NCBI GenBank assembly: GCA_001873365.1
Contig: MNYZ01000045.1
Coordinates: forward strand, 1 to 53,638
Reading direction: 5' to 3'
From: Oscillatoriales cyanobacterium CG2_30_40_61
Lineage (GTDB): Bacteria; Cyanobacteriota; Cyanobacteriia; Cyanobacteriales; Microcoleaceae
Length of the DNA: 53,638 nucleotides
A program made the translations under genes and the position numbers. The notes beneath the pieces were generated by a model. It saw only the letters and a program-made list of their open reading frames with translations. It searched no databases and was not told the DNA's origin. Below are positions 24,860 through 32,237 of this stretch, piece by piece. The number at the start of each line of letters is the position of its first letter. Positions within the stretch are counted from its first letter, which is position 1.

Positions 24860-26032
24860 TCACTCAACTTTAATTGTAAAGTCTGGGCTGATTTGATCGG
24901 CTTTTGCTGCTACTTTGTTTACAACTGCTGGCGGTAGGGGAACATAACCTAGTTGGGGACTGACTTTTTGACCTTCAGTTAGTCCATATTGAATCACTGC
25001 TTCCACGGATTTAGCGATTTCTGGATTATCATATTTTTGATAAGCCATAATCCAAGAGTAGCTAACAATCGGATAGGATTCGGCTCCTTCAGGATTAGTA
25101 ATAAAAGCGCGTAAATTTTCGGGTAATTCTACGGCTTCGAGGGTTTTGGCGGCGGATTCATCGTTAGCTTGGACAAAACTGCCCGCTTTATTCTGCAAAG
25201 AGGCTGTTTTTAAGTTAGCACTTTTGGCAAACCCATATTCTACATAACCAATAGCACCGGGGGTTTGACTGATTTGAGCCGTTACCCCCTCATTGCCCTT
25301 ACCGCCAATGCCTACGGGCCACTGAACGGTTTTACCCTCACCCACAGCATTTTTCCATTCTTCACTCATCGCTGCTAAATTTTTGGTGAAAACTCCGGTT
25401 GTTCCACTCCCATCGGAACGATAGATAACTTGAATGGGTAAGTCAGGGAAGGTCACACCCGGATTATCTGTGGCTAGGGCTGGATCATTCCAATTGCTAA
25501 TTTTACCTAAAAATATATCAATTAGGTTTTGTTGAGATAATTTGACTTCTGCTACATCGGGGACATTATAAGCTAAAACAATACTTCCGGCGGTCATGGG
25601 TAATAGTAAAACGCCGTTGGGGACTTTAGCAATTTCTTCGTCGGTCATGGCAACATCACTGGCGCCAAACTGAACGATTCCTTGGATAAAACGTTCTACC
25701 CCAGCACCACTACCCACGGACTGATAATCAATTTGTAGATTTTTGGTAGCACCACTAATATCACTGGCCCAGCGTTGATATAAAGGAGCCGGGAATGAGG
25801 CTCCCGCACCGATTAATGCCACGGGTTGTTCTAAACTAATTAATTGGGCTGCACCGGAGGGGGCATTAGGAGTTGTGGTTGCTGCTCCCTGTGTACCCGT
25901 TGTTTGATTTGGAGTTGTAGTTGTGGTGGTATTACTCCCGCCACAGGCGGCTAAACTCAAAGTCAAGGCTAAGGCTGAAAATCTAGCGACAAAGCGACTA
26001 GAAGGATTAATCGAATTCAGGCGCAACAGCAT
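24860..26032 (-). CDS. pstS: Periplasmic phosphate-binding lipoprotein PstS
   Basis: PstS captures phosphate outside the inner membrane and delivers it to PstCA. The 390-residue product has a lipoprotein signal peptide ending LSLAACGGS (lipobox Cys about residue 30), then a Thr/Pro/Asn-rich linker. The mature domain shows LIGAGASFPAPLYQRWASDI, DYQSVGSGAGVERFIQG, FGASDVAMTDEE and YRSDGSGTTGVFTKNL, the phosphate-binding loops. It is the first gene of pstSCAB and lies downstream of a Pho box. Confidence 0.96.
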   Translation of the reverse strand: MLLRLNSINPSSRFVARFSALALTLSLAACGGSNTTTTTTPNQTTGTQGAATTTPNAPSGAAQLISLEQPVALIGAGASFPAPLYQRWASDISGATKNLQIDYQSVGSGAGVERFIQGIVQFGASDVAMTDEEIAKVPNGVLLLPMTAGSIVLAYNVPDVAEVKLSQQNLIDIFLGKISNWNDPALATDNPGVTFPDLPIQVIYRSDGSGTTGVFTKNLAAMSEEWKNAVGEGKTVQWPVGIGGKGNEGVTAQISQTPGAIGYVEYGFAKSANLKTASLQNKAGSFVQANDESAAKTLEAVELPENLRAFITNPEGAESYPIVSYSWIMAYQKYDNPEIAKSVEAVIQYGLTEGQKVSPQLGYVPLPPAVVNKVAAKADQISPDFTIKVE

Positions 26033-26082
26033 AAAAAATCAATAATTTTGTTAGGGTCGATACCGTAGAGAATACCGTCTCT

Positions 26083-26112
26083 GTAACAAGTTAAGGTTAA
26101 GGGAGGGTTAAG
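26083..26112 (-). promoter_or_regulatory. Pho box upstream of pstS
   Basis: Read on the minus strand: CTTAACCC, TCC, CTTAACCT, TAA, then a poor third unit CTTGTTAC. Eight-base CTTAACC-type direct repeats spaced by three bases are the cyanobacterial Pho box bound by the response regulator SphR/PhoB. It begins about 50 bases upstream of the pstS start, in the divergent gap with bioB. Two of the three units are near-perfect. Confidence 0.8.
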
Positions 26113-26190
26113 GATTGCAGAAAGTCTGAAACAGTCTTATGTGTGCTTTGGTGATAAAATAACTCAGTTTGGATAATTGAAAATTCCGAC

Positions 26191-27312
26191 ATGATCAATG
26201 TAGTTCCAGTACAACCCGCCCTTAATAATAGTTTGTCTTCGCCGAGTGTTTCCCCATTGGAAGTTCCTCAGAATTGGGAAACCCAACTCGACTTACAAAT
26301 CTGGCTGAATGAATTAGTTGAAAGAATTATATCTGGCGATCGCATTAGTCGAGAAGCTGCCTTAATTCTAACACAGATTCAAGATCAAGAACAAATTTTA
26401 TTACTGTGTCAAGCTGCCGATCAAGTTCGTCAAGCCTGCTGTGGTAATACGGTTGATCTCTGTAGTATTGTTAATATTAAATCTGGGAATTGTTCAGAAA
26501 ACTGTGGTTTTTGTTCCCAATCTGTCCATCATCCGGGGGAAGCATCTCCGGTTTATGGATTAAAGTCCAGTGATGAAATTTTAGACCATGCCGCATCCGC
26601 AGAAGCCGCTGGAGCCGCCAGGTTTTGTTTAGTTTCCCAGGGACGAGGGATTAAATATAATAGTCCGAAATCCTCGGAATTTGAACAAATTTTAGCCACG
26701 GTTAAACGGATTATTCAAGAAACCAACGTTAAACCCTGTTGTGCTTTAGGGGAATTAACCTTAGAACAGGCCCAGGCCTTAGCTGAGGCGGGAGTTACTC
26801 GCTATAACCATAATTTAGAAGCCTCAAAAGCCTTTTATCCCCAAGTGGTAACTACCCATACCTGGGAAGATCGGGTACAAACCGTTAAAAACCTGAAAGC
26901 CGCAGGAATTCAAGCCTGTACGGGTGGGATTATTGGTATGGGAGAAACCTGGGAAGATCGGATCGATTTGGCTTTCTCCTTAGCTGAATTAGAGGTGGAG
27001 TCCGTCCCAATTAATTTATTAAACCCGCGCTCGGGAACACCTTTATCAGAACAATCTAAACTTGATCCCTATGAAGCCTTAAAAGCGATCGCGATTTTCC
27101 GTTTAATTCTTCCAACTCAAATTCTCCGCTATGCTGGAGGACGGGAAGCGATCATGGGAGAACTGCAAGGTTTGGGCCTAAAATCGGGAATTAATGCCAT
27201 GTTAATTGGTAATTATTTAACCACTTTAGGTCAATCCCCCGAACAGGATCAGGCGATGTTAAAATCCTTGGGACTCGAAGGGGGTGAAGCTCCTGTTCCT
27301 GATTTTTCCTAA
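26191..27312 (+). CDS. bioB: Biotin synthase
   Basis: BioB inserts sulfur into dethiobiotin by radical SAM chemistry. The 373-residue product has the cluster motif C-x3-C-x2-C in NCSENCGFCSQS (Cys 101, 105, 108), and downstream GAARFCLVSQGRG, CCALGELT, YNHNLEAS, GGIIGMGETWEDRIDLAF, PINLLNPRSGTPL and LRYAGGREAIMGE, typical of BioB including the [2Fe-2S] ligand residues. The first 35 residues are a non-conserved extension; I keep the ATG at 26191. The biotin transporter gene bioY starts 19 bases after the stop, giving a synthesis-plus-uptake operon. Confidence 0.96.
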   Translation: MINVVPVQPALNNSLSSPSVSPLEVPQNWETQLDLQIWLNELVERIISGDRISREAALILTQIQDQEQILLLCQAADQVRQACCGNTVDLCSIVNIKSGNCSENCGFCSQSVHHPGEASPVYGLKSSDEILDHAASAEAAGAARFCLVSQGRGIKYNSPKSSEFEQILATVKRIIQETNVKPCCALGELTLEQAQALAEAGVTRYNHNLEASKAFYPQVVTTHTWEDRVQTVKNLKAAGIQACTGGIIGMGETWEDRIDLAFSLAELEVESVPINLLNPRSGTPLSEQSKLDPYEALKAIAIFRLILPTQILRYAGGREAIMGELQGLGLKSGINAMLIGNYLTTLGQSPEQDQAMLKSLGLEGGEAPVPDFS

Positions 27313-27331
27313 TGGTTAATATTTCTCTATT

Positions 27332-27916
27332 GTGACAGCGACCTTTGAGTTTTTCTGGGCAATTATTGGTGTTTTATTAACGATTGGTGGCACTTTTTTA
27401 GAAGCTTTTGTCACCGATCCGTCTTGGCTTTGGCAACAAGAAACTGTTGAAGTTCACTCTTTGGGTGTCACCTATCAAATTGGGGCGGTTTTGTTAGTTG
27501 CTTGTTTGGGGGGAAAAAATGCCGCCGCCATGTCCCAAATTGCTTATCTAGCTTTGGGATTAACTATATTACCCGTTTTTTCAGAAGGTGGGGGAATAGA
27601 CTATTTAAAACAACCCACCTTTGGCTATTTATTAGGGTTTATTCCGGGGGGATGGGTCTGTGGATTTTTAGCATTTAAAGCCTTACCTAAATTAGAATTA
27701 TTAGCCTTTAGTTGTTTATGTGGATTACTTACCGTTCACAGTGTAGGGTTAATTTATTTAAGTTTAAGTCATGTTTTTAATGGTGTTGCTACCCAAGGAA
27801 TTATTCTGGGAGATGCGATGAATAAATATTCTATCCAACCTTTCCCCGGACAATTAGCGGTCAGTTGCGCGGTAGCTGTTTTATCTTATCTTTTAAGGGG
27901 ATTACTATTTTATTGA
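27332..27916 (+). CDS. bioY: Biotin transporter BioY
   Basis: BioY is the substrate-binding S-component of biotin ECF transport. The 194-residue product has about six hydrophobic helices and the BioY landmark PTFGYLLGFIPGGWVCGFLA, preceded by LALGLTILPVFSEGGG. The start is a GTG at 27332, 19 bases after bioB. No dedicated ATPase or T-component gene accompanies it, so it would act alone or with shared ECF modules. In many cyanobacteria bioY lies just before lspA, as here. Confidence 0.85.
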   Translation: MTATFEFFWAIIGVLLTIGGTFLEAFVTDPSWLWQQETVEVHSLGVTYQIGAVLLVACLGGKNAAAMSQIAYLALGLTILPVFSEGGGIDYLKQPTFGYLLGFIPGGWVCGFLAFKALPKLELLAFSCLCGLLTVHSVGLIYLSLSHVFNGVATQGIILGDAMNKYSIQPFPGQLAVSCAVAVLSYLLRGLLFY

Positions 27917-27957
27917 AGTAGGCGTTCAAAGCCCAATTCCTTTGATCTGATCCCAAG

Positions 27958-28282
27958 TCAACGATCCCCCCTAACCCCCCTTAAAAAGGGGGTAAAAAGA
28001 GATTCAAGTCCCCATTAAAAAGAGAGAAAAAGAGATTCAAGTCCCCATTAAAAAGGGGGGAAAAAGAGATCCAAGTTCCCATTAAAAAGAGAGGACAGGA
28101 GATCCAAGTTCCCCTTAAAAAGGGGAGGACAGGAGATCGAAGTTCTCTTTAAAAAAGGGGGGAACAGGAGATCCAAGTTCCCCTTAAAAAAGAGAGGACA
28201 GGAGATCCAAGTCCCCCTTTTTTAAGGGGGATTTAGGGGGATCTAATCTCGGCTATAATCAGAGGTTTTCGGCGGTCGTTGA
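27958..28282. repeat. MITE-like element, expanded form with a 33-34 bp tandem array (copy B)
   Basis: The ends are TCAACGA at 27958 and TCGTTGA at 28276-28282, with GATCCCCCCTAACCCCCCTT at one side and TTTTCGGCGG at the other, as in copy A (opposite orientation). Where copy A has one AAGGGGGACTTTGATCTCCTG unit, copy B has seven imperfect units of 33-34 bases, each of the form GATCCAAGTTCCCCTTAAAA plus AGGGGAGGACAGGA, from about 27999 to 28225. It fills the 416-base gap between bioY and lspA. ATTCCCT heptamers (about 28308-28328) directly precede lspA. No open reading frame. Confidence 0.75.
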
Positions 28283-28332
28283 GACCAATAGGGGTAACCC
28301 CGCCCCATTCCCTATTCCCTATTCCCTGATTT

Positions 28333-28803
28333 ATGCGATTTAAGAAAAATTGGAATTTTTGGATAGTTGCTCTGGTTAGTTTAATTGTGGATCACCTAAC
28401 TAAATTTTGGGTGGTACAAAATTTTGAACTAGGAGAAACTTTACCCCTTTGGCGTGATGTGTTTCACCTAACCTATGTTACAAATACGGGAGCAGCGTTT
28501 AGTTTATTTAGTAATGGGGGTATTTTATGGTTACGTTGGCTATCATTATTGGTGAGTCTAGGATTAATGGCAATGGCTTGGTTTGGCCCCCGTCTGCACC
28601 GTTGGGAACAGGTTGGATATGGTTTAATATTAGGGGGTGCTTTAGGGAATGGAATTGATCGGTTTGTTTCTGGTCATGTCGTAGATTTCCTCGATTTTCG
28701 CCTAATTAATTTTCCCGTATTCAATTTGGCAGATATTTCGATTAATATTGGAATCTGGTGTTTAATTATGGCCATGTTCACACAATTAAAACCTGAGTCC
28801 TGA
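28333..28803 (+). CDS. lspA: Lipoprotein signal peptidase (signal peptidase II)
   Basis: LspA cleaves the signal peptides of prolipoproteins such as PstS in this window. The 156-residue product has four membrane helices and the catalytic aspartates in GGALGNGIDRF and FPVFNLADISINIG. The N-terminal DHLTKFWV and the conserved YVTNTGAAFSLF also fit. Start at the ATG 28333, preceded by ATTCCCT heptamer repeats with no obvious Shine-Dalgarno sequence. The FHA-type penicillin-binding protein gene follows 49 bases later. Confidence 0.96.
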   Translation: MRFKKNWNFWIVALVSLIVDHLTKFWVVQNFELGETLPLWRDVFHLTYVTNTGAAFSLFSNGGILWLRWLSLLVSLGLMAMAWFGPRLHRWEQVGYGLILGGALGNGIDRFVSGHVVDFLDFRLINFPVFNLADISINIGIWCLIMAMFTQLKPES

Positions 28804-28852
28804 AACGAAACGGTACAATAGATACAGACCCACGCAAGTCTGAGTGCTGAAA

Positions 28853-31123
28853 ATGTCCACCCCCTTGCCTCCTCAGAAACCTCAAACACTCCTGAACACA
28901 ATCACACAGGTTGTCCAGACCCTTCACGCCAAAGTTAATTTTTCCCGGCTGATCCTCAAACCCAATGCCAAAGTCCCAGAACTGATAGTACATCAGGCTG
29001 ATACTAACAAAGCCGAAGTTTATCCCCTATTGGGCGATCACTATGTGGTCGGGCGATCTTCCCGAACCTGCGATATTGTTGTTCGTAACCCCCTGGTTAG
29101 CCAAACCCATATCAGTATTGTCCGATCTCCTAAAAAAACGGGGTTATTACCGAGTCGCACCGGGTTTATGATTCAGGATGAAAACTCCACGAATGGCTTA
29201 TATTGGGGACGGCGACGGGTTAAGGAATTGCCGTTACGACATGGGGATAGTTTCACCTTGGGGCCACCGGAATTAGCCTCCGTTGCCCGGGTCCAATATC
29301 GTGATCCGCCTCCTTGGTATCTGCAAACCCTCCGTTATGGATTTTATGGAATCTGTGGTTTAAGTGCCGCCGTGGGCATGGTGGTGCTGTTTGAGTCGCA
29401 AAAATTTGAAGTCGATCCCCTACCAAAAACCGTAACCGGGCCAGTAATTATTCACGCCGCCGATGGCCGTCCCCTGCGAGAAGCTAATACGATCGCCCAT
29501 TTAGAAGCGGATCAGTTATCGGATTTTGGCTCCTATTTACCGAAAGCCGTGGTCGCTTCTGAGGATGGTCGGTTTTATTGGCATTTAGGAATTGATCCTT
29601 TTGGCACGTTACGCGCTTTATTAACCAATGTGCGGGGTGGGGAAATTCGAGAAGGGGGAAGTACCCTTTCTCAACAGTTAGCCCGGAGTTTATATCGGGA
29701 TTATGTGGGTACAGAAGATTCGGCGGGGCGTAAATTCAGGGAAGCGGTTGTCGCTCTGAAATTAGAAGCGGTTTATGGTAAAAATCAGCTCCTCAAAACC
29801 TATTTGAATCGGGTTTATTTGGGGATTAATTTATATGGATTTGAAGATGCAGCTAAATTCTATTTTAACAAATCTGCCCAGGATTTAAACCTTTCAGAAG
29901 CAGCAACTTTAGTGGGAATTTTACCCGCGCCTAATAGTTTTAATCCGATTCAAAATTATGAATTAGCAGTGCAGTATCGCGATCGCGTGATTAGTCGGAT
30001 GTTAGAATTGGGAATGGTTAATGAAGATGAAGCCGATCGCGCTCGCCGTTCTCGGATTGAAATTAATCCCAAAGCTAAAGAGTTTTTAGAAAGTACCGTT
30101 GCTCCCTATTTTTATGATTATATTTTTGCTGAATTACAGCAACTATTAGGGGAACAATTAGCCAGGGAAGGCAATTTTATCGTAGAAACAGCATTAAATC
30201 CTTCCATGCAAACCATTGCCGAATCTTCCCTAAAAAGTTCGATTCAGACCACAGGAGCAACTAATGGATTTTCTCAAGGAGGTCTGGTAACATTAGATTC
30301 TAATACCGGGGAAATTTTAGCAATGGCAGGGGGTACAGATTATAAAGAAAGTCAGTTTAATCGTGTTACCCAAGCTCAACGTCAACCGGGATCAACGTTT
30401 AAATTATTTACCTATTTAGCAGCACTTGATCAAGGTACTCCTCCGGGTCAAATTTATTCCTGTGAACCCTTAAATTGGAAAGGACAAAGTTATCAAGGGT
30501 GTGAACGCAGTGGGGGTGATATTGATATGTATAGAGGGTTAGCATTATCAGAAAATGTGATCGCCCTCAGAATTGCTCAAGATGTGGGATTAGATCGAGT
30601 TATTGACATGGCAAAACGCTTAGGAATTAAGTCAAAACTTGATCCAGTTCCGGGTTTAGTGATTGGTCAAAGTGAGGTGAATCTATTAGAAATTACCGGA
30701 TCTTATAATACTATTGCTAATAATGGTTTACAGCATTCCCCCCATGCAATTAAACGAATTTTAGATAGTAGTGATTGTACGGATTTTAATGATATTAATA
30801 CTTGTCGGGTGATTTATGCTTATGATCGAGAAAATCCCACAATTCCCTCAGTTTTATCGGCTTCTGTGGCGGAAACAATGACAACTTTATTGCAAGGAGC
30901 AGTTCGTAGGGGAACGGCTAAAAGTGCCTATATCGGATTAGGAGAAGCGGGTAAAACCGGAACAACAAATGATAATGTTGATTTGTGGTTTATTGGTTAT
31001 CTTCCTGATTCTAAATTAACCACGGGAGTTTGGTTAGGGAATGATGATAATTCTCCTACTAATGGAAGTAGTGCAAATGCGGCTCAATTATGGCGAGATT
31101 ATATGAGTCAAATTGCTAGGTAA
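28853..31123 (+). CDS. Class A penicillin-binding protein with N-terminal FHA domain
   Basis: This protein of about 756 residues polymerises and cross-links peptidoglycan. Domain order: FHA phosphothreonine-binding domain (about residues 45-140; YVVGRSSRTCDIVVRNPLVS, DENSTNGLYWG), one membrane helix (about 165-185; LRYGFYGICGLSAAVGMVVL), family 51 glycosyltransferase (VVASEDGRFYWHLGIDPFG with catalytic Glu, GGSTLSQQLARSL), then transpeptidase with SxxK in PGSTFKLF, SEN and KTG in EAGKTGTTND. The cytoplasmic FHA module suggests control by Ser/Thr kinases. I use the ATG at 28853; a GTG three codons upstream is possible. Confidence 0.94.
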   Translation: MSTPLPPQKPQTLLNTITQVVQTLHAKVNFSRLILKPNAKVPELIVHQADTNKAEVYPLLGDHYVVGRSSRTCDIVVRNPLVSQTHISIVRSPKKTGLLPSRTGFMIQDENSTNGLYWGRRRVKELPLRHGDSFTLGPPELASVARVQYRDPPPWYLQTLRYGFYGICGLSAAVGMVVLFESQKFEVDPLPKTVTGPVIIHAADGRPLREANTIAHLEADQLSDFGSYLPKAVVASEDGRFYWHLGIDPFGTLRALLTNVRGGEIREGGSTLSQQLARSLYRDYVGTEDSAGRKFREAVVALKLEAVYGKNQLLKTYLNRVYLGINLYGFEDAAKFYFNKSAQDLNLSEAATLVGILPAPNSFNPIQNYELAVQYRDRVISRMLELGMVNEDEADRARRSRIEINPKAKEFLESTVAPYFYDYIFAELQQLLGEQLAREGNFIVETALNPSMQTIAESSLKSSIQTTGATNGFSQGGLVTLDSNTGEILAMAGGTDYKESQFNRVTQAQRQPGSTFKLFTYLAALDQGTPPGQIYSCEPLNWKGQSYQGCERSGGDIDMYRGLALSENVIALRIAQDVGLDRVIDMAKRLGIKSKLDPVPGLVIGQSEVNLLEITGSYNTIANNGLQHSPHAIKRILDSSDCTDFNDINTCRVIYAYDRENPTIPSVLSASVAETMTTLLQGAVRRGTAKSAYIGLGEAGKTGTTNDNVDLWFIGYLPDSKLTTGVWLGNDDNSPTNGSSANAAQLWRDYMSQIAR

Positions 31124-31154
31124 TTACGAATTACGAATTACGAATTACGAATTA
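31123..31154. repeat. GAATTAC heptamer tandem repeat (STRR)
   Basis: Four and a half copies of the heptamer GAATTAC start at the penicillin-binding protein stop codon. The same heptamer recurs at 44.66 kb. Short tandemly repeated repetitive sequences of heptamers are characteristic of filamentous cyanobacteria. Confidence 0.75.
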
Positions 31155-31165
31155 TGAATAGGAAA

Positions 31166-31801
31166 TCAGGATTCCCCTAACTGAAAAATTTGTGTTGGAG
31201 TTAAATTCAATTCGGGGAATATAGCCGATTCTATTCTATCATTTTCTCTAAATAAATTTACCATATATTCACCATCGATCATTTGATAAACAGAAATAGT
31301 TGGTTGTTTGGGATTGCCAATATATCGCCGACCTCCTAACCCCAAATAATCAATAATCCAATATTCTTTAATTCCTAATTTTTCATATTCTGATAATTTC
31401 ATTAAATAATCATCTTGCCAATTGGTACTAACAACTTCTATAACTAAAGGTAAACTTTCACCTTGAGTAATAGTTGAGTGCTTTTTCCACATGGGTTCAT
31501 TTTCTAGGGCATTTTTATCAATAATAGTCAGATCTGGATTAAAACCAGATTGATCAGAATCAATGGCTTTGATAATACATTGTCGAGCAACAAAATAGTT
31601 CAGTCCCAGGGATTCTATCTGAATGCCTAATTTAAGGGTAAGAAAACTAGCGACTTGTTCATGAGTTCCTGTAGGCTGCATTTCTTTAATAACTCCTTGA
31701 TGTAATTCATACCGTCCATAACCATCGGGAACCCAGTCCAAAAATTCCTCTAAGGTGATTAATTTAACTTCCGATTCTGATTCTAATAGAGTTTCTATCA
31801 T
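31166..31801 (-). CDS. Uma2 family (DUF820) putative restriction-like endonuclease
   Basis: The product of about 211 residues has the Uma2 layout: LITLEEFLDWVPDGYGRYEL near the start, GFNPDLTIID (Asp of the PD-(D/E)xK fold), LPLVIEVVSTNW (Glu), YEKLGIKEYWIIDYLGLGGR and a C-terminal LTPTQIFQL. The family is hugely expanded in cyanobacteria; most members have no known target. The usual Lys of the E-x-K motif is not obvious here, so catalytic competence is uncertain. I start at the ATG at 31801; an ATG 11 codons upstream is possible. The left-edge pseudogene is a close relative. Confidence 0.85.
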   Translation of the reverse strand: MIETLLESESEVKLITLEEFLDWVPDGYGRYELHQGVIKEMQPTGTHEQVASFLTLKLGIQIESLGLNYFVARQCIIKAIDSDQSGFNPDLTIIDKNALENEPMWKKHSTITQGESLPLVIEVVSTNWQDDYLMKLSEYEKLGIKEYWIIDYLGLGGRRYIGNPKQPTISVYQMIDGEYMVNLFRENDRIESAIFPELNLTPTQIFQLGES

Positions 31802-31908
31802 AGCCTTTAATGGTTTTAATCCAAAATTATACACATATAACGATAGTATAACAATTAAAATAGGCGATTGTTGTCACGGTGATCCTTAAGAGTGCTTCTG
31901 CACTTGTC

Positions 31909-32134
31909 ACCACAAAGACACAAAGAAAAGAAAAACACAAAGAAAAGAAAAACACAAAGACACAAAGACACAAAGAAAAGAAAAACAATGATTAAAGCGA
32001 TATGATTTTATTTAATCATATCCTTCTCCAGAAGTACAAAGCCGCAACCATCACAAGTCCATCACCCTAATAAAAACTGCTATCAATTAAATACCTCCTT
32101 GATCTCTTCCTTCGTGTCTTTGTGTCTTTGTGGT
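31909..32134. repeat. MITE-like element with inverted CACAAAGACAC ends and internal CACAAAGAAAAGAAAAA array
   Basis: The left end reads CCACAAAGACACAAAGAAAA and the right end TTCGTGTCTTTGTGTCTTTG then TGG, inverted relative to each other. Immediately inside the left end the CACAAAGA unit is reiterated several times with AAAGAAAAA inserts (31921-31985). The centre is non-coding. It occupies most of the 400-base gap upstream of the kinase gene. AACCCGGTTTCTTAAG just after it (about 32.17 kb) matches an arm of the 21.1 kb element. Confidence 0.6.
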
Positions 32135-32237
32135 TGCTTCTACAGAAAAAAAATAGCGAGGGTATTATCCCAAAAACCCGGTTTCTTAAGGTTATATTAG
32201 GCTAAAATAAACTTAGGCTCGTTTGAATGATGTCATC

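Noticed and set aside
27999-28225. Seven regularly spaced units that look at first like a CRISPR array
   Set aside because: The units are contiguous 33-34 bp repeats with no unique spacers and no cas gene nearby; they lie inside a MITE-like element that also exists in a one-unit form.
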